Positions 7,170-15,394 of a DNA stretch of 64,000 nt are shown here, piece by piece; the stretch's first letter is position 1, and each line of letters begins with the position of its first letter. This stretch comes from Rhodobacterales bacterium LSUCC0031 (GTDB lineage: Bacteria > Pseudomonadota > Alphaproteobacteria > Rhodobacterales > Rhodobacteraceae): the NCBI GenBank assembly GCA_015689735.1, contig WVSP01000002.1:124001-188000 (forward strand), in the 5' to 3' direction. The notes beneath the pieces were generated by a model. The model did no database searches. It saw only the letters and a program-made list of their open reading frames with translations, and was not told where the DNA came from. Made by a program: the position numbers and the translations under genes.

Positions 7170-9853
7170 TGCTCAGTTTTGATGGTCTTGTCGCCGTCTG
7201 TGTCCTTTATGTTTTGATCTTGTTCGGCGTCGCCTTCATCGCTGAGAAACGCGCAGCCGAGGGCAAGGCGCGTTGGCTGAATTCTCCCATCACCTATACG
7301 CTCAGCCTGTCGATCTACACGACGGCTTGGACATTCTATGGCGCGGTCGGGTCAGCTGCGCGCAACGGGCTGGAGTTCCTGACCATCTATCTCGGGCCGA
7401 CACTGGTGTTCATCGGCTGGTTTTGGCTCTTGCGTAAAATGGTACGGATCGGGCGGGCGCAGCGCATTACGTCGATCGCTGACATGATTTCCAGCCGCTA
7501 TGGCAAATCGGGTGGGGTTGCAGCCCTTGTGACGCTGCTCGCGGTGATCGGGGCCACGCCCTATATCGCTCTGCAACTGCAATCCGTGACGCTGTCATTT
7601 TCGGTCTTTGCCGAAGGCGGGGCATTGGGCGCGCCCGATGCCGAGCAGACGGCAATCTGGGTGGCGGCGGGGCTTGCGCTCTTCACCATTGTATTCGGCA
7701 CTCGCTCGCTTGACGTCAACGAGCGTCATCCCGGCCTTGTCTCGGCGATCGCGCTTGAGGCCATCGTCAAGCTGGCGGCCATTCTGGCGGTTGGTGTCTT
7801 CGTCGTGTGGGGGGTAGCCGATGGGCCAGCCAACATGCTCGCCCGGATCGAGGACAGCGCGATCAACAATGCCCCTTGGAACGGTGCGCGCTGGCTGGGG
7901 CTGACAGTTTTGGCGGGGGCGGCGATCTTGTGTTTGCCGCGGATGTTTCAGGTGCTTGTCGTGGAAAACACCGATGAGCGGCACTTGGCGACCGCCGGCT
8001 GGGCCTTTCCGCTCTATTTGCTGTTGATCAGCCTTTTCGTGGTCCCCATCGCGGTGGTCGGCATCGAGATGTTCGGCACCGACGCCAACCCCGATCTTTT
8101 CGTGCTGACCGTCCCTTTGGGGCTGGGGCAGGACGGGCTTGCGCTTTTGGTGTTCTTGGGCGGGTTCTCGGCGGCGACCTCGATGGTGATCGTGGCGGCG
8201 CTGGCGCTTTCGACGATGCTCTCGAACCATATCATCGTGCCATTCTGGCTACGGCTGACGCGTCACGACGACCCGATGTCGGGCGATATGCGCCGTGTGG
8301 CCCTGACCGCGCGACGCCTCTCCATCGCTGGCGTCTTGTTTTTGGGCTATGGCTATTACCGCCTATCGGGCGGGGCAGATGCCTTGGCCGATATCGGGTT
8401 GATCGCCTTCTTGGGCGTGGCGCAAATCTTGCCTGCGCTCTTGGGGGGGATCTTGTGGCGCGGAGCCACACGGGTGGGGGCGGCCCTTGGGATCGGTGCG
8501 GGTTTCATGATCTGGGTCTGGCTTTTGCTCATTCCCAATGTCGCCGAGACAGGTGGCATCATGCCCGCGATACTGAGCGAGGGACCATTCGGCCTGACAT
8601 GGCTGAGCCCTGCCACGCCCTTGGGGCTTCAGGCAACCGATCCCCTGTTGACCGCGATGGTGCTTTCCTTGGGGGTCAACACGCTTTTGTTCATCTTGGG
8701 CTCGCTGTTGTCATTTCCCAGCCCGCTTGAGCGGTTGCAAGGCGCGCAATTCGTCAATGTCTACGACCATTCCCAGCCGCTTTATGGCTGGCAAGGCGCA
8801 ACGGGGGCTGCCGATGACCTTTTGGTGATGGCGCAGCGCATTTTGGGGGCGGGCAGGGCAGGGCGGCTTTTCGAGACTGCCGCCCAGGCGCAGGGCCGCA
8901 GCGGCGGTGTGCCGGAACCCACGCCCGATTTCCTTGAAACGCTTGAACGTGAATTGGCCGGATCGGTCGGCGCGGCAACAGCCCATGCCATGGTGGCCCA
9001 GATTGTTGGCGGTGCCAGTGTCTCGGTGCGCGATCTGCTCGCCGTAGCCGATGAAACTGCGCAGATCATGGAGTATTCGATCCAGCTTGAAACCAAGTCC
9101 GAGGAATTGGCCCAGACCGCCGCCCGCCTGCAAGAGGCCAACGCCAAACTCACCGCGCTGTCGCGCCAGAAAGACGCGTTTCTCAGCCAAATCAGCCATG
9201 AGTTACGCACACCCATGACCTCGATCCGCGCATTTTCCGAGTTGCTGATGCAAGATGACGGGATCGACGATGCCACCCGTGCAAGGTTCTCGCGCATCAT
9301 CCATGACGAGACGTTGCGCCTAACACGGCTTTTGGATGATCTGCTCGATTTGTCGGTTCTCGAACATGGGCGCGTCACGCTCCACGAGGGTGAGACGCTC
9401 TTGTCTGATGTGCTGGAGCGCGCGATACGAGTGGCAGGCGCGCAAACGGGCGACGGGCAGCTCAAGATCGTCCGCGACCCTGCGACCGAGGCCGTGACGC
9501 TGTGGACAGATGCCGACCGGCTGACGCAGGTTTTCATCAACTTGATCTCGAACGCGCAAAAATACTGCGATGCGGCTCAGCCCGAAATGGTGATCGCAGT
9601 GCGCCAAATGCCGGGCCGCATCCAAGTGGATTTCGCCGATAATGGCAGCGGGATCCCCGCCCGCCAGCAGGCCTTGATCTTTGAGAAGTTCGCGCGCGCC
9701 GATACCGCACGCGGGGTGCCGGGTGCGGGATTGGGGCTGGCGATCAGCCGCGAAATCATGCTGCGACTGGGCGGAGGTCTCGGCTATGTGCCTTCCGAGC
9801 AAGGCACGCGGTTTCGGGTGCGCCTGCCCCTGCGGATGCAGCGTGTGGCTTGA
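7169..9853 (+). CDS. Sensor histidine kinase with N-terminal sodium:solute symporter domain
   Basis: An 894-aa fusion. Residues 1 to about 540 form a multi-helix sodium:solute symporter (SSF/PutP-like) domain, followed by a linker resembling the STAC region of CbrA-type kinases, a coiled coil (EELAQTAARLQEANAKL), a HisKA domain with phospho-acceptor H677 (ISHELRTPMTSIRAF) and an HATPase domain with N box (FINLISNAQKY), G1 (DNGSGIP) and G2 (GAGLGLAISREI). No PAS domain is evident between transporter and kinase. Known relatives couple sensing or transport of a small solute to phosphorylation; the ligand here cannot be read from sequence. ATG at 7169 overlaps the stop of the small membrane protein, indicating coupled synthesis. 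Confidence 0.93.
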   Translation: MLSFDGLVAVCVLYVLILFGVAFIAEKRAAEGKARWLNSPITYTLSLSIYTTAWTFYGAVGSAARNGLEFLTIYLGPTLVFIGWFWLLRKMVRIGRAQRITSIADMISSRYGKSGGVAALVTLLAVIGATPYIALQLQSVTLSFSVFAEGGALGAPDAEQTAIWVAAGLALFTIVFGTRSLDVNERHPGLVSAIALEAIVKLAAILAVGVFVVWGVADGPANMLARIEDSAINNAPWNGARWLGLTVLAGAAILCLPRMFQVLVVENTDERHLATAGWAFPLYLLLISLFVVPIAVVGIEMFGTDANPDLFVLTVPLGLGQDGLALLVFLGGFSAATSMVIVAALALSTMLSNHIIVPFWLRLTRHDDPMSGDMRRVALTARRLSIAGVLFLGYGYYRLSGGADALADIGLIAFLGVAQILPALLGGILWRGATRVGAALGIGAGFMIWVWLLLIPNVAETGGIMPAILSEGPFGLTWLSPATPLGLQATDPLLTAMVLSLGVNTLLFILGSLLSFPSPLERLQGAQFVNVYDHSQPLYGWQGATGAADDLLVMAQRILGAGRAGRLFETAAQAQGRSGGVPEPTPDFLETLERELAGSVGAATAHAMVAQIVGGASVSVRDLLAVADETAQIMEYSIQLETKSEELAQTAARLQEANAKLTALSRQKDAFLSQISHELRTPMTSIRAFSELLMQDDGIDDATRARFSRIIHDETLRLTRLLDDLLDLSVLEHGRVTLHEGETLLSDVLERAIRVAGAQTGDGQLKIVRDPATEAVTLWTDADRLTQVFINLISNAQKYCDAAQPEMVIAVRQMPGRIQVDFADNGSGIPARQQALIFEKFARADTARGVPGAGLGLAISREIMLRLGGGLGYVPSEQGTRFRVRLPLRMQRVA

Positions 9854-9924
9854 CGGTTTGTTAATCGATCACGCGGTAGGCTCGCCCCCAGTTCCACCCG
9901 CTTTTGCGTTGATCATGGCCTGAT

Positions 9925-10875
9925 ATGACCCGCTCGCTTGCGCATGACGCCCTTCGCCGCAAGATCGCGGCGCATCAACCGGCCGCACCGGCGGCCGCTG
10001 AACTGAACGCCGACATGTCCCATGTGTTTGGCCGCGCCCTGCGCCGCGCGGCGATGCCCTTTGACGGCTTGGGACTGACGCTTGGGCCGATCGCGGTGCA
10101 ACGCGGTCAGCCATTGCAGGTGGCCGCAGCCAACTTGCCTGAGCAGGGGCTTGTTGCCGCGGTTGAGGATGAGCATGGTCTGCGTGGCTTGATCGGGCTG
10201 TCGGCGCCGCTCATCGATGCCTTGATCGAGGTGCAGACCACCGGTCGGGTCGAGGCGATGGCCCTTCCACCCCGCCCTGTCACCCGTATTGATGAGGCTT
10301 TGTCGCGCGATTTCATCGATCTTTTGCTCTCGGCCATGGCGCAAGAGGGGCAGAAGATGATGGGCCGCGATTGGCCTGACCGTATGAGCTATGGAAGCCG
10401 GATCGCCGATCGGTCGCAAATCAACCTGTTACTGCCTGATCGCGACTATGTCATGTTGCAAGGGGAGGTAGGTTTTGACGCGGTTACACGGCGGGCGCAT
10501 GTCGTGTTGATCATGCCGCGGCTCGCACCGGTCGGCTTGGGCAGCACAGCCCCAGCGCTTGCGCCGCTCGATCCAAGCTGGGTTGGTGCGCGCGAACGGA
10601 TGATCGCGGCACTGCCACTTCCGCTTGATGCGGTTTTGATGCGGTTGCATCACCCCTTGGCACAGGTCGAGCGCCTTGCAGTGGGTGATTTGTTTGCCTT
10701 TGGTCCCGCCGATCTTCAGGCGGTGACGCTTGTGGATTTGGAGGGGCGGGTGCTTGCGCATGGGCGCCTTGGGCAGGCCGGGGGGCGGCGTGCCTTGCGG
10801 GTGCAGGCCAGTGATGCGCGCGCGGCCAACCCCGCGCCAAGCGATCCCATGACGGAATTGTCCAATCACAGCTAG
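9925..10875 (+). CDS. FliM/FliN-family (SpoA-domain) protein
   Basis: A 316-aa protein whose C-terminal segment, about residues 228-298 (LPLPLDAVLMRL..GRLGQAGGRRALRV), has the SpoA/FliN pattern of flagellar switch and type III secretion C-ring proteins. The first ~200 residues resemble the middle part of FliM loosely, without an obvious CheY-binding N-terminal peptide. No other flagellar gene is in the window, so this is either a distant member of the flagellar set or a switch-like protein used elsewhere. It lies 71 bases after the sensor-kinase gene on the same strand. Rhodobacteraceae carry such FliM-like proteins; precise role unknown. Confidence 0.75.
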   Translation: MTRSLAHDALRRKIAAHQPAAPAAAELNADMSHVFGRALRRAAMPFDGLGLTLGPIAVQRGQPLQVAAANLPEQGLVAAVEDEHGLRGLIGLSAPLIDALIEVQTTGRVEAMALPPRPVTRIDEALSRDFIDLLLSAMAQEGQKMMGRDWPDRMSYGSRIADRSQINLLLPDRDYVMLQGEVGFDAVTRRAHVVLIMPRLAPVGLGSTAPALAPLDPSWVGARERMIAALPLPLDAVLMRLHHPLAQVERLAVGDLFAFGPADLQAVTLVDLEGRVLAHGRLGQAGGRRALRVQASDARAANPAPSDPMTELSNHS

Positions 10876-11220
10876 CACGTGCTTCTGATATCGCTGAAAA
10901 GGCCAAGCATCCAAGATTGGAAGCTTTTGCCAAGATTTTGCCGCAAATCCGACCCGAAAATACCGCGTCACTGCCCCTGAACCGTCCTTGCTGCGTCGTT
11001 GTTTCGCCGTTGATGAGCGGCATGATCCGCCCCAAGACCGCTCTCTCGGTGCGAAGGGAACCACGCCGGAGGCGCCCCACAGCCAAGTTGGATGTGCGTG
11101 GTGATGACGACAAAGACCGCAAAAGGCGGTGAAAAAACAGACCGCGAAACGCGGCGTGAACGATTGGCCGCGAAACGCGGCATGAACGATTGGCCGCGAA
11201 ACGCGGCATGGAGGCAGGAA
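10876..11220. other. 345-bp intergenic region with stacked palindromes next to lipoprotein gene
   Basis: No gene is evident between the FliM-like stop and the lipoprotein start; overlapping frames on both strands lack ribosome-binding sites and family character. The last 100 bases carry four regularly spaced palindromes described as a separate entry. The first 230 bases presumably hold the promoter for the lipoprotein gene, but I see no clear -35/-10 pair and no terminator after the FliM-like gene. Confidence 0.55.
11116..11206 (+). repeat. Four tandem short palindromes (26-bp period)
   Basis: Palindromes lie at 11116-11130 (ACCGC AAAAG GCGGT), 11142-11154, 11168-11180 and 11194-11206; the last three are identical (CCGCG AAA CGCGG). 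Copies two to four are spaced exactly 26 bp and the linker is also repeated (CGTGAACGATTGG, then CATGAACGATTGG). The last palindrome ends three bases before the ribosome-binding site GGAGG of the lipoprotein gene, so in RNA these would be a row of small hairpins right upstream of translation initiation. In DNA they could be stacked operator sites. Confidence 0.9.
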
Positions 11221-11853
11221 ATGATCCGTTTGCTAAAATCCCCCGCCCTGATCATCGTGGCCATCATGGGCTTGTCGGCTTGCGCGGCGCCTCATGATGT
11301 GTCGCGCAACGCGCCGCTCGATACCATGCGGCCCGTGGTCGATCTCCCGTCACAGGATTGGTCGATCCAAGAGGTCGCGATCAACGTGCCGCGTAGCCTG
11401 AAGGTGTCCGAGGCCAATAGTATCAAGCCCTTCTCTGATATCGTCTGGCGTGCCGAGCCTTTGGGCGATCGTCATGCGCAGGTTCAAGCACTGATGGAAC
11501 GTGCCTTGTCGCCCGTGATGCGTCCGCGCGATGGCGCCGCAACCCCCGTTACCGTCAGCATCGACGTGACCCGCTTTCACGCGCTGACCGAACGCGCTCG
11601 CTATACCATTGGCGGCGAACACGAGATCGAGTTCATCTTGACCGTGACCCATGCCCAAACCGGCGAGATCTTGTCTGGTCCACGTCCTGTTGATCTGACC
11701 TTCATGGCGCTGGGTGGTCAGCAAGCCATTGCCGCTGAGGCGCGGGGGATTTCTCAACAGGTGCGTATCACCCAGCGCTTGCAGCAATGGGCGCTGGACG
11801 AGTTTGCCATGGCCCGTCCCGATGTTCTTGTCGCGGCGCGTGTGACGAACTGA
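11221..11853 (+). CDS. Lipoprotein, DUF6778-like
   Basis: A 210-aa protein with a lipoprotein signal (helix residues 9-18, lipobox LSAC, C21). The rest is a soluble domain with regular beta-strand patterning (TPVTVSIDVTRFHAL, HEIEFILTVTHAQTGEIL) similar to the DUF6778 family found in Rhodobacteraceae; function unknown. ATG at 11221 is supported by GGAGGCAGGAA just upstream and by the signal peptide beginning there. It probably sits in the inner leaflet of the outer membrane or the periplasmic face of the inner membrane. The leader with four hairpins hints at post-transcriptional control. Confidence 0.8.
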   Translation: MIRLLKSPALIIVAIMGLSACAAPHDVSRNAPLDTMRPVVDLPSQDWSIQEVAINVPRSLKVSEANSIKPFSDIVWRAEPLGDRHAQVQALMERALSPVMRPRDGAATPVTVSIDVTRFHALTERARYTIGGEHEIEFILTVTHAQTGEILSGPRPVDLTFMALGGQQAIAAEARGISQQVRITQRLQQWALDEFAMARPDVLVAARVTN

Positions 11854-11890
11854 TCTTCCGTCTGATGCCGCATCACGGTAGAGGGGGCGC

Positions 11891-13099
11891 ATGACAGCGC
11901 CCCTTTCACCTTTGCCCGTCCTGCGACTAAAGCCCAAGGCCGATGCGCGCGCCATCCGCCACGGCCATCCTTGGGCATGGGGCGATGATTTGGTCTTGGA
12001 TCGCCGCGCGCGCGCCATCCCCGCAGGCGCGCTGGCGGTTCTCGAAGACGCCGAGCGGCAACCGCTTGGCCTTGGGGTCGCCACGGTCGAGGCCAAGATT
12101 GGCCTACGCCTGTTGGATCGTGACCCGGGGGCGGTGATCGATCAAGCATGGGTCGCCGCACGCATCGAGGCGGCCTTGGCCTTGCGCGACACGCTTTACG
12201 ACGCGCCTTTTTACCGACTGATCCATGCCGAGGGCGACGGCCTGCCGGGATTGATCGTGGATCGCTTCGGCGACACGCTTGTGATGCAGCCAAATGCGAT
12301 CTGGCTTGAGGAACGCGAAGCGGCCGTTGTCGCGGCACTTTGCAAGGCGACGGGCTGTGCCACGCTGATCAAGAATGGCACAGCGCGCGCCCGGCTGGCA
12401 GAAGGACTTCCCGAGGTGATGTCGGTCTTGGTCGGGGCGGCACCCGATGCGCCCATCCCCGTGCCGATGAATGGGGCCATCTACATGGCAGATGTCATGG
12501 CGGGCCAAAAGACGGGGCTGTTTTTCGATCAGCGCGATAATCACGCCTTTGCGGCGCGTCTATCGCGCGGAGCGCGCGTGCTGGATGTGTTTTCCCATGT
12601 GGGCGGGTTTGCGCTGGCAGGCTTGGCAGCGGGTGCCAGCCATGCGCTTGCGATCGATGCCTCTGCACCGGCCCTGCAACTGGCCGCCTTGGGCGCCCAA
12701 GCGACAGGAACGGCCGACCGTTTCGCCACCCGTCAAGGCGACGCCTTTGCCGCCCTCGAAGCGCTGGCCGCCGAAGGGGCGCGTTTCGATCTGGTGATCT
12801 GCGACCCGCCCGCCTTTGCGCCCTCGCGCCAAGCGCTCGAGGCGGGTTTGCGCGCCTATGAACGCATCGCCAAGCTCGCCGCCCCCTTGGTTGCCGAGGG
12901 TGGCGCATTGATTTTGTGCTCATGCAGCCATGCCGCCGAACTGTCCAAGTTCCGTGCCGCTTGCCTGCGTGGGATCGGCCGTGCCGGGCGCGCACCGCGT
13001 CTGATCTACACAGGCTTCGCCGGCCCCGATCATCCGCAGCATCCGGCCCTGACCGAGACGGGCTATCTTAAGGCGTTGGCCTTTCGCCTGATGCCATGA
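11891..13099 (+). CDS. Class I SAM-dependent 23S rRNA methyltransferase, RlmI-like
   Basis: A 402-aa protein with an N-terminal PUA domain (about residues 8-80, HPWAWGDDL), a central domain (LPGLIVDRFGD) and a C-terminal Rossmann methyltransferase: motif I VLDVFSHVGGFAL, motif IV DPPAFAPS and the cysteine pair CSCSHA. This is the RlmI/RlmK layout that methylates cytosine C5 in 23S rRNA. The exact target base is not provable here. Its stop overlaps the start of the PIN-domain gene (ATGA at 13096-13099), so the two are co-translated. Confidence 0.9.
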   Translation: MTAPLSPLPVLRLKPKADARAIRHGHPWAWGDDLVLDRRARAIPAGALAVLEDAERQPLGLGVATVEAKIGLRLLDRDPGAVIDQAWVAARIEAALALRDTLYDAPFYRLIHAEGDGLPGLIVDRFGDTLVMQPNAIWLEEREAAVVAALCKATGCATLIKNGTARARLAEGLPEVMSVLVGAAPDAPIPVPMNGAIYMADVMAGQKTGLFFDQRDNHAFAARLSRGARVLDVFSHVGGFALAGLAAGASHALAIDASAPALQLAALGAQATGTADRFATRQGDAFAALEALAAEGARFDLVICDPPAFAPSRQALEAGLRAYERIAKLAAPLVAEGGALILCSCSHAAELSKFRAACLRGIGRAGRAPRLIYTGFAGPDHPQHPALTETGYLKALAFRLMP

Positions 13100-13638
13100 G
13101 GGCGGTGATCGACGCCTGCGTGCTTTACCCTACGGTACTGCGTGAGATCGTCTTGGGTACCGCGAAGACAGGGCTGATCACACCGCTGTGGTCGGAACGG
13201 TTGCTCGACGAGTGGGTGCGCGCGGCCGCCCGCCATGGCGGGACCGTCGATGAGGCCTTGGCCCGCGGCGAGATCGCGGTGCTGGGCGTGGTCTTTCCGC
13301 AGGCGAAAATCCCCGCCGATCCGGGTGGCGAAGCGCGGCTCTGGCTGCCCGACAGCGGTGATATCCATGTTCTGGCGACCGCCGTCACCGGACAGGCGGA
13401 GGTAATCGTCACCTTGAACTTGCGCGATTTTCCTGCGCGCGAACTGGCAGGGCAGGGGGTCAGGGCGATCCATCCCGATGCGCTGCTTTATGCGCTTTGG
13501 CGCGCCCATCCTGACCAAGTGGCTGCGGTCGTCGAACGCGTTCATGCAACCGCCGAACAGCTGTCGGGCGCACGGATGGACAAGCGCACGCTATTGAAAC
13601 GGGTGCGCTTGCCCCGGCTCGCGAAGGCTCTGGCGTAA
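13096..13638 (+). CDS. PIN-domain protein, RSP_2648 family
   Basis: A 180-aa protein with a PIN ribonuclease fold: first catalytic acid D6 (VIDACVLYP), an acidic cluster in the middle (LLDEW) and later acids at DSGDIHVLA and TLNLRDFP. PIN domains cleave RNA using divalent metal. There is no antitoxin gene beside it; instead it is coupled by a 4-bp overlap to the rRNA methyltransferase. The family name comes from a Rhodobacter sphaeroides protein. A role in RNA processing rather than a toxin-antitoxin pair is inferred. Confidence 0.87.
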   Translation: MRAVIDACVLYPTVLREIVLGTAKTGLITPLWSERLLDEWVRAAARHGGTVDEALARGEIAVLGVVFPQAKIPADPGGEARLWLPDSGDIHVLATAVTGQAEVIVTLNLRDFPARELAGQGVRAIHPDALLYALWRAHPDQVAAVVERVHATAEQLSGARMDKRTLLKRVRLPRLAKALA

Positions 13639-13708
13639 GCGCAGGCGCCCGCATCGGGCCGGGAAAGACAGCAGATTTGCCAGTGGTCTTGCTGTGGCAA
13701 AACGGCCC

Positions 13709-14458
13709 TCATTCGTGCGGCAATGCCGCGGCCCAACGCGCCTCGAGCGCCTCGATGGCCTGCACGCGGTCGGCGGTCTTGGGATGGCTCATCAACCAAG
13801 CGGGCATGCCGCGCCCGCCCATGCCGGTCAGCCCTTCAAGCTTGAGAAATAGCGATTTTTGTGGTCCCGTCCCGATCCCGGCTTTGGTCAAAAGCGCCGC
13901 GGCATAGGCATCGGCCTCGTATTCATCTTGGCGGCTTAGGCGCGCGGCCAACATGCCAGCGAGGAGATTGGCAATCCACACGCCGACCCCCGGCACCAGA
14001 CGCCCCAAAACCGTGGCCAAGGCCATACGGATCGCGTTTTGCCCCGAGAAATCGATCATCCGCCGCCGCGCATGACCCAACGCCACATGGCCCAATTCAT
14101 GGGCCACGACGCTGGCCAATTCTTCGCCCGTGACCTCACCGGACCGATACTTGTCGTAAAAGCCGCGTGTCAGGAAAATCCGCCCATCAGGGGCGGCCAG
14201 CCCATTGACCGGGTCGATCTCGTAGATATGCACCCGCACCCGTTCGATCCCCAGCGCCTCGGCCATGCGCGCCATCAGGCCGCGCAGGCGCGGATCGGCC
14301 AGCTCGGTCGAGCGCGCGTCCAATTCTCGCTTGGTGCGCCAAGCCGAGAATTGATACATCACCAGCGCATAGCCGATGGCCAGAAGGATCGGGGTCAGCT
14401 TCAACATGGTCCAGATATGGGGCCTATCGGGGTGTGGGGCAACGCTTGGTTCAGCCAT
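13709..14458 (-). CDS. M48-family zinc metalloprotease (HtpX-like)
   Basis: A 249-aa membrane-associated protease. An N-terminal helix lies near residues 18-36 (KLTPILLAIGYALVMYQF), the zinc site is HELGH (VVAHELGHVALGHARR) and the third zinc ligand is the Glu in DEYEADAYA. A hydrophobic hairpin (VPGVGVWIANLLAGMLAA) between them is usual for HtpX-like enzymes. It probably degrades damaged membrane proteins. ATG at 14458 overlaps the DedA stop by 8 bp and follows GGGGG; an internal ATG at 14407 (MLKLTPIL) is an alternative start. Confidence 0.9.
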   Translation of the reverse strand: MAEPSVAPHPDRPHIWTMLKLTPILLAIGYALVMYQFSAWRTKRELDARSTELADPRLRGLMARMAEALGIERVRVHIYEIDPVNGLAAPDGRIFLTRGFYDKYRSGEVTGEELASVVAHELGHVALGHARRRMIDFSGQNAIRMALATVLGRLVPGVGVWIANLLAGMLAARLSRQDEYEADAYAAALLTKAGIGTGPQKSLFLKLEGLTGMGGRGMPAWLMSHPKTADRVQAIEALEARWAAALPHE

Positions 14459-15047
14459 GCCCCCGCTGGCGCAGCGCGGCACGCAGCCACAGGCCCAATG
14501 CCCCCATCACCGCCAGCGCCGCCAACAGCCCCGAGGCATTGCCCAGCATCGCGGCCAGCGCCACGATGTCATCGGCAAAGGCCGCGCCAAGCCCGACATA
14601 GAGCGTGACCCAGATCATCTCGCCTGCCGCGCCTGCGCGGGTGAAACCGCGCCAGTCCACCCCCGCCGCCCCGCCTGCGAAATTGACGTAAGGCCCAAGC
14701 GGCGACACCAGCCAACGGCTGAAAAACACGGCCGCGGCCGCATTTTGGTGCAGCTTGGCCTCGGCGCGCGCCAACAGCGCGGCGTGGCGTGGGGCCAGCG
14801 TACCTTCCTTCAGATACCGTGCGGCATGCCGTCCGATGATATAGCCCATCTGGTCGCCCGTGATCGCCCCGATCAGGGACGTGGCCCAGACCTTCCACAA
14901 GACCAGATCGCCTGCGGCGGCAAAACCGCCCGCGGCGAGCATGATCAGCGAACTTGGCACCGGCAGCGCAAGGCAAGAGAAAAAGGTGCTGAGCGTCAAG
15001 AGCGCTAGCCCGTAAACCGGGACCAAGGCGAGGATCGCCTCGGTCAT
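14451..15047 (-). CDS. DedA/SNARE-associated family membrane protein
   Basis: A 198-aa polytopic protein with the DedA features: an N-terminal amphipathic entrance (YGLALLTLSTFFSCLALPVPSSLIML), the GAITGDQMGYIIGR motif, and a basic segment before RWLVSPLGPYVNFAGG. DedA proteins take part in lipid flipping and membrane homeostasis. It overlaps the small membrane-protein gene upstream by 4 bp and the M48 protease gene downstream by 8 bp. Confidence 0.9.
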   Translation of the reverse strand: MTEAILALVPVYGLALLTLSTFFSCLALPVPSSLIMLAAGGFAAAGDLVLWKVWATSLIGAITGDQMGYIIGRHAARYLKEGTLAPRHAALLARAEAKLHQNAAAAVFFSRWLVSPLGPYVNFAGGAAGVDWRGFTRAGAAGEMIWVTLYVGLGAAFADDIVALAAMLGNASGLLAALAVMGALGLWLRAALRQRGHG

Positions 15048-15394
15048 CGGGCGCCCGCCGCGCCGATCGCATCCTCGATATGGGCGATCAGCACGGGTAG
15101 GGGGATGCTGGTCTGCGCCGCAATATCGGTCAATGTGCTGCGGGCCGCCGGCGTGATCGGCAGGGCCGCGCGGATCACGGCAAGGTCAACATCGTGAGAG
15201 CGCGCGATATAGCCCGGCGTCATCCATCCCGCGATGGGTTGGTTGCGATGGGCGGGATCGGACCAGTAGATCGTGAACAGCGTCAGCCGCAGCGCAAAGA
15301 CCACCACCACCAACAGCGCGGCCGCAAAGCCGATCACACCCCAGCGGTGATGCGCCCAGAGATACCGAAGCGCCGTCGGGCGTGGCCTCCTCAT
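15044..15394 (-). CDS. Small membrane protein, hypothetical
   Basis: A 116-aa protein of unrecognised family. A basic N-terminus leads into one strong helix at about residues 19-40 (VIGFAAALLVVVVFALRLTLF), followed by a predicted periplasmic domain (WSDPAHRNQPIAGWMTPGYIARSH segments) without cysteines. ATG at 15394 overlaps the VWA gene stop by 4 bp (ATGA) and the stop overlaps DedA, so the gene is firmly embedded in the operon. Longer in-frame starts upstream would sit inside the VWA gene and were rejected. Confidence 0.8.
   Translation of the reverse strand: MRRPRPTALRYLWAHHRWGVIGFAAALLVVVVFALRLTLFTIYWSDPAHRNQPIAGWMTPGYIARSHDVDLAVIRAALPITPAARSTLTDIAAQTSIPLPVLIAHIEDAIGAAGAR

Noticed and set aside
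13096-13638. PIN protein as the toxin of a toxin-antitoxin pair
   Set aside because: No antitoxin-sized gene adjoins it; the neighbours are a methyltransferase and a converging protease.
13676-13701. TTTGCCA / TGGCAAA inverted repeat between the converging PIN and M48 genes
   Set aside because: A 7-bp stem with a 12-base loop and no T tract; too weak to call a terminator.
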